64,000 nt of DNA from the NCBI GenBank assembly GCA_963747765.1, contig CAVVGH010000007.1, positions 372,001-436,000 of the forward strand. Direction: 5' to 3'. The stretch comes from VRUE01 sp963747765. GTDB lineage: Bacteria > Actinomycetota > Thermoleophilia > Solirubrobacterales > 70-9. This document shows, piece after piece, positions 42,728-50,727 of this stretch; position 1 is the first letter of the stretch; every line of letters starts with the position of its first letter. The position numbers and the translations under genes were made by a program. The notes beneath the pieces are model-generated. The model was not told where the DNA came from. It saw only the letters and a program-made list of their open reading frames with translations, and made no database searches.

Positions 42728-43151
42728 TCCAATCGGGGGCATCGTTACCGTACCCCTTGGCCGCGTCAATTTCACATGTATGATGGCGCTGTCTGCGAGT
42801 GAGAAGCTCCTGTTCTGCGGGGAAGTGACTGACCAACCTTTGCGGAAAGGTGTTGGGTGTGAACTCACATGTGGACCAGTGTTGGTTGGCGCAGTGTCGG
42901 CCGTCCGGGATGTCGCTGTTTGGACCCCACTCCGAGCGGCACCGTGCGAGTGACGGATCCCCGCGACCAGCTCTGCGCCGGACTTCAGGGGAGCACAAGC
43001 TCTGCCAAAGCACCGCAATGGCGCACGGCGTAGGCGCCTCGCGGAGTGCCCACTTTCTCACTGCCTGCACGGTCGCGTCGTTGCGCGGAGCGTCGCCGGG
43101 GGTGACTGACGACCAAAGAACATGGGGCCGCGGTCCCAGGGAGGAGACACA
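42728..43151 (+). other. Leader region of the pilus operon; no gene seen
   Basis: About 420 bp. It includes a stem-loop ccaaccttt-gcgg-aaaggtgttgg near 42832-42857 and a GC-rich stretch near 43000-43060 that could fold. I found no riboswitch consensus that I could defend. A good ribosome-binding site (gggaggaga) precedes the pilin GTG at 43152. Confidence 0.45.
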
Positions 43152-43622
43152 GTGAAAGACCGGTTTAGCTGCCAACGCTTGGAGAAGCTGCGACTCCGAA
43201 CCGACGAGCGCGGAGCGATCGACCTCAACACCGTGCTGCTCGGTCTTGCCGTATTCCTGATCGTGGGTGGGGTTGCGGCTGTGTCCTTCACCGGGATTCT
43301 GAACGCGGCAAAGGACACGGGTCCTAAGGCCGACGCTCAGAGTGTGCAGACAATGGTCGATGCCTGCTACGCCCAGACCCAGGACTACACGCAGTGCAAA
43401 TCCCAAACGGTCCTGGAGGCGGGCAGCGCCAGCGGGCTCAGCTGGGGAGCCGAAGCGAACCAGGTCAGCGTGGAAGCGGCGAACGCGACCAGTTACGTGA
43501 TCAGCTCCAAGGGCGCGCCCGCCACGCAGGTGTTCACCATCACCAAGACAAGCGGTAGTTCGCCGACCCGAACCTGCGCGGTGAAAGGTGTGGGTGGCTG
43601 TCCGTCGGGCGGCACCTGGTAG
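43152..43622 (+). CDS. Type IV pilin-like protein
   Basis: 156 residues from GTG 43152. After a basic leader ending DERG comes the hydrophobic N-terminal helix AIDLNTVLLGLAVFLIVGG, the pilin hallmark, with Asn instead of Glu at mature position 5. The globular part has four cysteines in two pairs (CYAQTQDYTQC and CAVKGVGGC), probably forming disulfides. As the first gene of the cluster and the only short pilin, it may be the major pilin. The prepilin peptidase gene is not in the window. Confidence 0.8.
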   Translation: MKDRFSCQRLEKLRLRTDERGAIDLNTVLLGLAVFLIVGGVAAVSFTGILNAAKDTGPKADAQSVQTMVDACYAQTQDYTQCKSQTVLEAGSASGLSWGAEANQVSVEAANATSYVISSKGAPATQVFTITKTSGSSPTRTCAVKGVGGCPSGGTW

Positions 43623-43637
43623 TGAAGTGTCCGGCCA

Positions 43638-45347
43638 GTGGCAACACCGGCACGATCTGCATGGCGAGGCCCTCCGTTGAGGCCGCTGAGCTCAGCGCAC
43701 GGTGTGTCGCCGCCCGTTGTCGACGCCGGTACGGACGGCAACCGGTCTGGGCGGCGCGGCCCACTGTCAGACGGCCGCGACGGGCCGGGAGGACCGCCCG
43801 GAGTTGAGGAGGCTGCTCGGCGGTGCGCGGAGAGGGAAGGGCTGGAGTGGGTCGACCTCGGCGGAGCTCGGATAAATCCCGAGGCCGCTTCCCTGATTCC
43901 GGCAGCGATGGCGCGAGAGCACCAGGCGCTGCCCTTTGCCTACGCGTCCGCCGACACGCTCCTCGTCGCGATGGCGGACCCGACCAATGTCCTGGCGGTC
44001 GACGACATCGTCTCGATCACGGGGCTCAAGGTCAGGCCGGTCGTCGCGACGGCTGAGGCGATCAGGCTGGCGATCGATCGGACCGCGGGGTTGGAGGACG
44101 ACATATCGGAGCTCGCGGAGGAGGGACAGGAGGACGGCGAAGAGGCCGACGCGCTGCTCGAGGCGACCAGCGAAGAGCCGGTTGTGCGCGCGGTCAACGG
44201 CATCCTGGCCGAGGGTGCGGCGCAGGATGCGTCGGACGTCTATCTCGTCGCAACGGACTCCGGTCTCGCCACGAGCTACCGAGTCGACGGGGTTCTGGTG
44301 GATGGCCGGGTCGTGGGTCGCAAGTACGCGGATGGAGTGGTTTCGCGAATCAAGCTGCTCGCCGATCTGGACATCGCCGAGCGCCGCCACCCTCAGGGCG
44401 GGCAGTTCAGCCGCCTGATCGGTGGCGAGAGGTACGACATTCGCGTCGTCAGCCTGCCGAGCTCCGCCGTCCAGCGAGACAACGCCGAGACGATCGTTCT
44501 GCGGCCGGTCGGCCGCCATGCAGGTGCGCTGAGTCTGGGTGAGGTTGGCCTCGGCGACGACGACCGGCGCACGCTCGAGCGCGCCTTGGGCAACGGCCGC
44601 GGCCTGATCCTCGCCGCCGGGCCGATGGGAGCCGGGAAGACGACGACGCTCTACGCCTGTCTGCGTGCCCTGGACGCCGGGCGGCTGGCGATCGTCACCA
44701 TCGAGGACCCAGCCGAGCGACCGCTGCAGGGCATCACGCAGATCGAGATCTCCGAAGTGCGCGGCCTCAGTTGGATGGAGGCGCTGAAGCACACCGTGCG
44801 GGCCGCGCTCGACGTTCTCATGGTCGGCGAGATCCGCGACAGGGCACCCGGCGAGGCGGCCGTGAGCGCGGCGGGCACCGGCACGCTCGTGCTCTCGACG
44901 ATCCATGCCGACAACGCGGCGGGCGCCGTGGCTCGCCTTCTCGACATGGGGATCGCGCCCTACCTTGTCAGCGAGACGCTCTGCTGCACCATCGCCCAGC
45001 GCCTGGTCCGCCGGCTATGTGAGCACTGCCGGCAGCCGGTCGTTCTCGAGCCCGCCGAGCTGGCCAGCGCCGGCTTGGGCGCAACGAGTGCGCTCCCGGC
45101 CTGGAAGGGGGTCGGCTGCGAGGTCTGCGGGCAGACGGGCTACCGCGGCCGGGTTGCCCTGTTCGAGGTTCTTCGGGTCGATGATGCGATGAAGGAGCTG
45201 ATCCGCGAGAAGGCACCCACCGATGCGCTGGCCGCCCATGCGGTGGGGATGGGCATGAGCACCCTTGGCGATGCGGCCCTGGCGCGCATCGGTCGCGGTG
45301 AGACGTCCCTGGACGAGGTGATTCGAGTGCTTGGGGTGGGCGGGTGA
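43638..45347 (+). CDS. pilB: Type IV pilus assembly ATPase PilB/GspE family
   Basis: 569 residues as the longest frame; GTG 43704 is an equally likely start. N-terminal T2SSE_N domain (AREHQALPFAYASADTLLVA), then the ATPase: Walker A AAGPMGAGKTTTLYA, Asp box VTIEDPAERPLQGI, Walker B LDVLMVGEIRDRAPGE, His box STIHADNAAG, and a zinc tetracysteine CEHC...CEVC. It powers pilus extension. It follows the pilin by 15 nt and overlaps pilT (GTGA). Confidence 0.93.
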   Translation: MATPARSAWRGPPLRPLSSAHGVSPPVVDAGTDGNRSGRRGPLSDGRDGPGGPPGVEEAARRCAEREGLEWVDLGGARINPEAASLIPAAMAREHQALPFAYASADTLLVAMADPTNVLAVDDIVSITGLKVRPVVATAEAIRLAIDRTAGLEDDISELAEEGQEDGEEADALLEATSEEPVVRAVNGILAEGAAQDASDVYLVATDSGLATSYRVDGVLVDGRVVGRKYADGVVSRIKLLADLDIAERRHPQGGQFSRLIGGERYDIRVVSLPSSAVQRDNAETIVLRPVGRHAGALSLGEVGLGDDDRRTLERALGNGRGLILAAGPMGAGKTTTLYACLRALDAGRLAIVTIEDPAERPLQGITQIEISEVRGLSWMEALKHTVRAALDVLMVGEIRDRAPGEAAVSAAGTGTLVLSTIHADNAAGAVARLLDMGIAPYLVSETLCCTIAQRLVRRLCEHCRQPVVLEPAELASAGLGATSALPAWKGVGCEVCGQTGYRGRVALFEVLRVDDAMKELIREKAPTDALAAHAVGMGMSTLGDAALARIGRGETSLDEVIRVLGVGG

Positions 45348-46438
45348 CCGCTGTCGCGCCGGACATAGCCACGCTGGCCACCGAGGCCATTGCGGCTGGA
45401 GCCTCGGACCTGCACCTCGTCCCGGGGGAGCCGGCCGTGGCTCGCATCGATGGGGTGCTGGGCCCGCTTGAAGGCCATGGGCCGCTGTCCGAACGGGACG
45501 TGGAGCTTGCGATCGCCAGCCTGTTGAGCGACGCCAAGCAGCAGCAGCTCTCCGTGCAGCGAAGCAGCGATGCTGCCTGGAGCATCGATGACACCCGGGT
45601 ACGGCTGCACGCCTTCTATGCGGCGGGGGCACCGGCGGTCGCGCTTCGCTTCATCCCGCGCCGAATTCGCTCGATCGACGAGCTGCAGCTGCCGCCCATC
45701 CTGCATGGCTGGGGCGAATACGACGGGGGATTGGTGCTCGTCTGCGGCCCGGTCGGCTCGGGCAAGAGCACGACGCTGGCGGCGATCGTCGACGAGGTCA
45801 ACCGATGCCGTGGGGGCAGGATCATCACGCTCGAGAACCCGATCGAGTACGTCCATGCCAGCAAGCTCGCCAGCGTCTCCCAGCGTGAGGTCGAGATCGA
45901 CACGCCCTCCTGGGAGATCGGCTTGGAGGACGCCCTGCGGGAGGACCTCGACCTGCTGCTGATTGGCGAGCTTCGCAGCCGCGACGTGATGGCCACGACG
46001 CTGGAGGCTGCCGAGGCCGGCCGGCTCGTTCTCTCGACGCTGCATAGCTCGAACGCCGTGGAGGCGATCTACCGCTTCATCGGTGCATTTCCCGACGGCC
46101 AGCGCGACGAGATTCGCACTCGTCTGGCGGCCTCCCTGCGCGCCATTCTCGGACAGCGCCTGCTTCGCCATCCCTCCGGGTCCGGCCGGCGCGCTGCCTG
46201 CGAGGCGCTGGTCGGCACGCCGGCGATCCGAGCAAGCATCCGCAACGGCGCCGGCGCCCAGAACCTTCGCGACCAGTTGCAGAGCGGGGGCGAGGCCGGG
46301 ATGTTCACCTTCGACCGCCACCTCGCGGATCTGGTCAGCGAGGGCGCCGCCATGGAGGACGAGGCGCTTCGGCTTGCCATCAGCCCGGCGGACTTTCGTG
46401 CGCGCATCCAGCAACGGCTGACGAGGGGGGCTCTATGA
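45344..46438 (+). CDS. pilT: Twitching-type retraction ATPase PilT family
   Basis: 364 residues starting at a GTG that overlaps the PilB stop. Starts with the PilT-type GASDLHLVPGEPAVARIDG; Walker A CGPVGSGKSTTLAAI, Asp box IITLENPIEYVH, Walker B LDLLLIGELRSRD and His box STLHSSNAVEAIYR follow. No zinc tetracysteine, as expected for PilT. Retraction would pull back the pilus, for movement or DNA uptake. Confidence 0.92.
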   Translation: MTAVAPDIATLATEAIAAGASDLHLVPGEPAVARIDGVLGPLEGHGPLSERDVELAIASLLSDAKQQQLSVQRSSDAAWSIDDTRVRLHAFYAAGAPAVALRFIPRRIRSIDELQLPPILHGWGEYDGGLVLVCGPVGSGKSTTLAAIVDEVNRCRGGRIITLENPIEYVHASKLASVSQREVEIDTPSWEIGLEDALREDLDLLLIGELRSRDVMATTLEAAEAGRLVLSTLHSSNAVEAIYRFIGAFPDGQRDEIRTRLAASLRAILGQRLLRHPSGSGRRAACEALVGTPAIRASIRNGAGAQNLRDQLQSGGEAGMFTFDRHLADLVSEGAAMEDEALRLAISPADFRARIQQRLTRGAL

Positions 46439-47655
46439 GCTCCTTTGCGTGGCGAGCGATCACGGCCACCGGATCGGTGCAGCGCGGCAGCCTCGATGCC
46501 GAGAGCCGCCAGGCGGTCGTCGACCGCCTCCGCTCTCGAGGCCTGTCGGGCGCCAGGGTGCGAACCAGGCCGGCCTGGCCAGAGGCACTGCGGGTGACCC
46601 GCGTACGACGGCGCGACGTGATGCAGCAACTGCAGTCGCTGGCCGAGATGCGCAAAGCGGACCTGGCGATCGCTCCAGCGCTGCGGGCGCTTGCCGGCGA
46701 CGCTCCCAACCCCTCCCTGGGGCGCATCTGGACCGATGTGGCTCACCGGGTCGAGATCGGAACCAGGCTTCCGGTCGCTCTGGCCCGCCACCCGGAAGCG
46801 TTCTCACCGGTTGTGATCGGCGTTGTGGAGGCGGGCGACGAGCACGGTCGCGGAGGCGAGGCGCTCGTCACCGCCGCCGAACACATGAATCACGAAATGG
46901 ATCTCCTGCGACGCGCGCGGAGCGCCTTTGTGATGCCGGTCCTCCTGATCGCCATCTCGCTTGTCGTGATGCTGGCCGGGGCGGCCTGGCTGCCGCATTA
47001 CGTCAGCGCCTTCAGCGTCGCCCTCGATCCCTCGCAACGCTCCCTGCCGGCGATGACCCGCGCCGCGCTTGCGGTTTCGCATGCGATCACGGGCTATTGG
47101 TGGGCCGGGGCAATCGTGCTCGCCGCGGCGGTGACCGCCGTGCGACTCTGGTTGCGCACGCCGGCCGGTCGCCTGCGATGGGACACGGCGAAGCTGCACC
47201 TTCCGCTCGGGGTTGGTCGAACGATCCGCAAGTTCGCCCTGGCGCGCTGGGCTCGCACCCTTGCCGAGCTGCACACAGCCGGCGTGCCGGAGCGACGCTC
47301 GCTGACCGTTGCCGCCAACGCGGCCGGCAACGCAGCCGTTCGAGAGGCATCCAAGCGCGTGCAGCGACGGCTCCAGGTGGGCGCCAAGCTCTCCCAGGCG
47401 CTGGCTGAGCACGCGGTCTTCGGTCATGAGGTGGTGGCAATGGTGCGCACCGCCGAGGACTCGAGTGCGGTCAAGGAGATGCTCGGTCATATCGCCGAGC
47501 TCTACGACAAGGAGTCAGAGGCGGCGGTCGACACGATGATCCCCACCTTTCAGTTCGCGATGTACGCGGTCGCGGCTGGCGCGATCATGCTGACCGCGCT
47601 GGTCATGTACATCCCCATGATCGAGATGATCGGGCGTCTTGCGAAAACGCATTGA
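46435..47655 (+). CDS. pilC: Type IV pilus inner-membrane platform protein PilC/GspF family
   Basis: 406 residues, ATG overlapping the PilT stop. Two GspF domains: the first (LQSLAEMRKADLAIAPALRA, FSPVVIGVVEAGDEHGRGGE) ends in transmembrane segments AFVMPVLLIAISLVVMLAGA and AGAIVLAAAVTAVRLWL. The second is FALARWARTLAELHTAGVPE, with a final membrane helix YAVAAGAIMLTALVMYIPMI. It anchors the ATPases and the growing pilus. Confidence 0.93.
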   Translation: MSSFAWRAITATGSVQRGSLDAESRQAVVDRLRSRGLSGARVRTRPAWPEALRVTRVRRRDVMQQLQSLAEMRKADLAIAPALRALAGDAPNPSLGRIWTDVAHRVEIGTRLPVALARHPEAFSPVVIGVVEAGDEHGRGGEALVTAAEHMNHEMDLLRRARSAFVMPVLLIAISLVVMLAGAAWLPHYVSAFSVALDPSQRSLPAMTRAALAVSHAITGYWWAGAIVLAAAVTAVRLWLRTPAGRLRWDTAKLHLPLGVGRTIRKFALARWARTLAELHTAGVPERRSLTVAANAAGNAAVREASKRVQRRLQVGAKLSQALAEHAVFGHEVVAMVRTAEDSSAVKEMLGHIAELYDKESEAAVDTMIPTFQFAMYAVAAGAIMLTALVMYIPMIEMIGRLAKTH

Positions 47656-48580
47656 CAAGCGCCCGGTCATGGGACTCGAGATCGACGGGTCGAGCCTGGT
47701 CGGCGCCGTCGGTGGGCCCGGCACCCAGGATGGCGAACTGCGCCTGGACGGGGTGGCGATCGCCTCGATTCCGGTGTCGTCAAACGGGTCGGACCGCGAC
47801 GGCGAGCTGGCCGCGCTGATCGCGGACGTGCGATCGAAGCTCCCTCGGCTGCCCAGCCGGGTGCGGCTTGGCGTTGGGGGATCAGATACGGCGATGCGGC
47901 TGATCGAGGTGCCGCGGCCCCGCCGCTCGACGGACTTCCAGGCGGTCATCGCCGAGGAGGCAGAGCACCGCATTCCGCTGCCGCTCGCTCGCACGCACTG
48001 GGCCGCGCGCGTGCAAAGAACGTTCAGCGATCCCGAGGGCGGTCGCCGGGCGACGGTGCTGATTGCTGCCGCGAAGCGCGAGCTCGTCGATCCCCTCTGC
48101 GCGGCGGTGCACGGGGCCGGCTGCGAGGTGATCGGCGTGGACCTCTCGGCCTTTGCCGCGATCCGCGCCCTTCCATCAAGGTCCGGCACCTGGCTGGGGG
48201 CGGTGCTTGGCTCCCAGACCACCCTGTTTGTTGCCAACGGGCGCGAGTGCCTGTTCACGCGCGCTCCGGGAGATCTCAACGACACGACCACTCGTCCGGG
48301 CGAAACGGCATCCGGAGGAGGGCTTCCCGATGCCGTTGCAAGGCGCCTGGTGCAGGAGATTCACAAGACCTGCCAGTACCACGCGACGCTGGAGGGAGCG
48401 GTGGCGGTCTCGCACGTGGTGCTGACGGGGCCCGGAGCCGACAGCGCGCAGCTGGTCAGCGCGGTCGCGGACGGCCTCGATCTCCCGCTCAGCGTCGAGG
48501 CGCCAAGAGGAGCGCACGGCGCGCCCACGTCGTGCGCAGCGGCGGTCGCCGCAGGCCTCTGTGTGGAGGCGGTTGCATGA
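47639..48580 (+). CDS. pilM: Pilus assembly protein PilM family
   Basis: 313 residues if the TTG at 47639 is used, 303 from ATG 47669 (MGLEIDGSSLVGAVGG). Actin-like ATPase fold of PilM: the first phosphate loop is near the N-terminus, then FQAVIAEEAEHRIPLPLART, LIAAAKRELVDPLCAAVHGA and CEVIGVDLSAFAAIRAL. It links the cytoplasmic side to PilN. It overlaps pilC; its ATGA stop-start joint to pilN has been duplicated (see 48542-48623). Confidence 0.88.
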   Translation: MRKRIDKRPVMGLEIDGSSLVGAVGGPGTQDGELRLDGVAIASIPVSSNGSDRDGELAALIADVRSKLPRLPSRVRLGVGGSDTAMRLIEVPRPRRSTDFQAVIAEEAEHRIPLPLARTHWAARVQRTFSDPEGGRRATVLIAAAKRELVDPLCAAVHGAGCEVIGVDLSAFAAIRALPSRSGTWLGAVLGSQTTLFVANGRECLFTRAPGDLNDTTTRPGETASGGGLPDAVARRLVQEIHKTCQYHATLEGAVAVSHVVLTGPGADSAQLVSAVADGLDLPLSVEAPRGAHGAPTSCAAAVAAGLCVEAVA

Positions 48581-48623
48581 GGGCGGTCGCCGCAGGCCTC
48601 TGTGTGGAGGCGGTTGCATGAGG
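48542..48623 (+). repeat. 41-bp tandem duplication at the pilM/pilN joint
   Basis: Two exact-looking copies (48542-48582 and 48583-48623) beginning gcggtcgccgcaggcctctg and ending gttgcatgagg, followed by a six-base start of a third (gcggtc). Each copy ends with the atga stop-start overlap. Confidence 0.95.
48577..48621 (+). other. 14-codon mini-cistron created by the duplication
   Basis: ATG overlapping the pilM stop, reading MRAVAAGLCVEAVA, then TGA overlapping the real pilN ATG at 48618. It carries the ATGA overlap at both ends, so ribosomes leaving pilM could still reach pilN through it. Whether it is translated is unknown. Confidence 0.6.
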
Positions 48624-49268
48624 GCGGTCAACCTCCGGGCCTCCGAGTCGAAGCCGACGGTCGAGTGGTCGGTCCGGGCCGGCCTTGCCGCCATCGGGTT
48701 GGCCCTGCTGGTGGTGGTCTCGTTGAGCGTCGTCGCCTACGTGAAGGTCGAGGGGCGGGCGGCCAGCAACAGGGACCAGGCCACCGGGCTGCGCCGGCAG
48801 CTGGCGCTTGCCGATCTGGCGCGGCAGAAATCCGCTGCCCTCGAGGGCAAACCGTCGATGTCCGGGTTGCGGAGCGCGGTGCTCACCACCCTCGGCGGGC
48901 GGGAGAGATGGGGTGGCCTGCTGCGGGGCCTGGGGCGGGTGATGCCGCCGGGCGTGTGGCTGACCAAGCTCAGCGTGTCTCATTCGGGGGCTGGCGTCGA
49001 AGCAGCGGCAGCCTCTTCATCCCAGCCTGCCACGCCCATCCCGGCCGCGCCCCTGACGGGGCCGGCGCCCGGCGAAGCGACCCTCTCCCTTGTCGGCTGC
49101 GCTGTCGATCAGGCCCTCGTGGGACGTGCGGTCAACGGCGTCAACCGCCTTCCCGGCACCAGCGAAGCCTCGGTTTCCTCAAAGCAGGCAGCCCGGGAGC
49201 GGAGCTCGAGCTGCAGGGGGTACCCAAGCTTCCAGTTGAGCTTCGCCCTCGCGGGGGGCACATCGTGA
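48618..49268 (+). CDS. pilN: Pilus assembly protein PilN-like
   Basis: 216 residues. N-terminal VNLRASESKP (the NLLP-like PilM-binding motif position), a single membrane helix AAIGLALLVVVSLSVVAYV, a coiled segment, and a fimbrial-assembly domain with MPPGVWLTKLSVSH. Long Ala/Ser/Pro-rich insertion before the end. The start is set by the ATGA overlap. Partner of PilO. Confidence 0.87.
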   Translation: MRAVNLRASESKPTVEWSVRAGLAAIGLALLVVVSLSVVAYVKVEGRAASNRDQATGLRRQLALADLARQKSAALEGKPSMSGLRSAVLTTLGGRERWGGLLRGLGRVMPPGVWLTKLSVSHSGAGVEAAAASSSQPATPIPAAPLTGPAPGEATLSLVGCAVDQALVGRAVNGVNRLPGTSEASVSSKQAARERSSSCRGYPSFQLSFALAGGTS

Positions 49269-49852
49269 GCCCGCGTGCCCTCGCCCTCGCGGCCGGCATT
49301 GCCTGTTTGGCGATCGGCGCTGCCTGGCTCGCCCTGATCCTGCCTGCCCAGCACCGGGCAAGCTCCAGCGGCGGGGAAGTCGATCGGCTGCGCAGCGAAC
49401 TTGCGGCGAAGGCCCAGCTGCCCGCCGGAGCCCCGCACCCGGTCAGCAGCGGTTCGCCGAAGGTCCATGCGGCGCTGCGCCGCGCGATACCCGAGCAGCC
49501 GATGGGCGGTGGGGTAATCGGGGACCTCGCCCGCGCGGCCGCCGAAGCGGGCCTTGACCTCAGCTCGGTCAATCTAGGTGCCGCTGGCGCAAGCGGGGGC
49601 TCGAGCCCCATCAGGGCGATTCCGGTGCGGCTCACTGTGAGCGGGGACTACAGGGAGATCGTCACCTTCCTGGACCGTCTCGACGCACTGGTGAGGCGCG
49701 GTGACCGTCGCATCGAGGCGGACGGGCGCCTGATCTCGATCGACTCGGTGGCGATCGACGCCCGGTCCGCCAAGCAGAGCGCGGGCGAGATGCTGACTTC
49801 GCAGATGCGGGGCAGCGCCTTCACGATGCCCGCCGGACGGCGTGGGCCATGA
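49265..49852 (+). CDS. pilO: Pilus assembly protein PilO-like
   Basis: 195 residues from a GTG overlapping the pilN stop (GTGA). One N-terminal membrane helix (ALAAGIACLAIGAAWLALIL), a short coiled coil (GEVDRLRSELAAKAQ), and a ferredoxin-like domain typical of PilO (VRLTVSGDYREIVTFLDRLD followed by ISIDSVAID). Forms the PilN-PilO alignment complex in the membrane. Confidence 0.87.
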   Translation: MSPRALALAAGIACLAIGAAWLALILPAQHRASSSGGEVDRLRSELAAKAQLPAGAPHPVSSGSPKVHAALRRAIPEQPMGGGVIGDLARAAAEAGLDLSSVNLGAAGASGGSSPIRAIPVRLTVSGDYREIVTFLDRLDALVRRGDRRIEADGRLISIDSVAIDARSAKQSAGEMLTSQMRGSAFTMPAGRRGP

Positions 49853-50727
49853 GGTTGCGCGCGATGGCGATATCCGCGGCTGCGGCGGTGACCCTCGTCG
49901 CCGGCCTGTTCTCCTTGGGTCGCGGCGGTCACGACTCCCCGGGCGCCCAGCTCACCGCCGAAGCCGCGAGCGCGACAGCGCCCGTGCCGCATGACCTCAG
50001 GGCCCCGACCGCACGTGGCTCGGCCGGTGGCGGGGCGCGGCTGACCGCCTCCCACGGGCCCTACGGCGATCCGTTCGACCTTCCGGCTCATGTGGCGGCT
50101 GGCACGGCGTCGACCGGCAAGGGGCCGGGCCAGCCGACGGGTGCGCAGGGCGCTTCCCCCACGGCTGCGGCATCTCCCTCGCCGTCGGTCGAAGCAATGG
50201 CGGCGTCCCCGGTTCCCTCGTCGGGCGGCTCGGTCGATGTCGCCGACACGGGCGCAAGCCCACCCTCCGGCAACGAATCCCCGGCCAGCCCGCCCTCCGG
50301 CAACGAATCCCCGGCCAGCCCGCCCTCCGGCGACGAATCCCCGGCCAGCCCGCCCTCGAGCGGGCCCGGAGATGCCCCAGCGGTGATGCCATCCGTGACC
50401 TCCTCGATGCCCCGCACGGACCCGGTGGCAACGCTTCGCCTCGTCGTCCCGGGACACGAACCACAGGTCGCCACGCTGGGAGCCCAGGGGGTGTTCCCGT
50501 CGCGCGCGAACCCGCTGCTGGCGGTGCTGCACGTGATCCCTGGGCGTGGGCGAGCCGTCTTCATGCCGGCCGTCGACGTCCGTCCCGAGGGTCATTCGAG
50601 GTGCTCGCCAAGTGTCGATCGGTGCCGCAGGCTGACCCTGACGGTGGGTCAGGTCCAGCTCCTCGAGGCGACCTCGAAGGCCGGTCAGCCGGTTCGCTAC
50701 CGGCTGCGGCTGATGAGCGTGGGATGA
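49849..50727 (+). CDS. Pilus-cluster accessory protein with proline-rich repeats
   Basis: 292 residues. A signal-anchor-like N-terminus (AMAISAAAAVTLVAGLFSLG), then a long low-complexity Ala/Pro/Ser region with three copies of a PPSGNESPAS-type decapeptide, then a small C-terminal domain (DPVATLRLVVPGHEPQVATL, GRAVFMPAVDVRPEGH, LTLTVGQVQLLEA). The position after pilO suggests a PilP-like periplasmic/cell-wall linker, but I see no PilP signature. ATGA overlaps on both sides. Confidence 0.7.
   Translation: MRLRAMAISAAAAVTLVAGLFSLGRGGHDSPGAQLTAEAASATAPVPHDLRAPTARGSAGGGARLTASHGPYGDPFDLPAHVAAGTASTGKGPGQPTGAQGASPTAAASPSPSVEAMAASPVPSSGGSVDVADTGASPPSGNESPASPPSGNESPASPPSGDESPASPPSSGPGDAPAVMPSVTSSMPRTDPVATLRLVVPGHEPQVATLGAQGVFPSRANPLLAVLHVIPGRGRAVFMPAVDVRPEGHSRCSPSVDRCRRLTLTVGQVQLLEATSKAGQPVRYRLRLMSVG
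50260..50349 (+). repeat. Three tandem 30-bp repeats
   Basis: Units at 50260-50289, 50290-50319 and 50320-50349 (ccgccctccggcaacgaatc followed by cccggccagc) encode PPSGNESPAS decapeptides. A partial fourth follows. In-frame slippage would change the linker length. Confidence 0.9.

Noticed and set aside
42980..43140. Possible c-di-GMP or other riboswitch before the pilin gene
   Set aside because: I could not find the conserved GGCAAACC and GACGCAAAGC-type blocks or another consensus; only general folding potential is visible.
42850..43155. Plus-strand 101-codon frame before the pilin
   Set aside because: No motif, poor start context, and it overlaps the pilin's ribosome-binding site and start.
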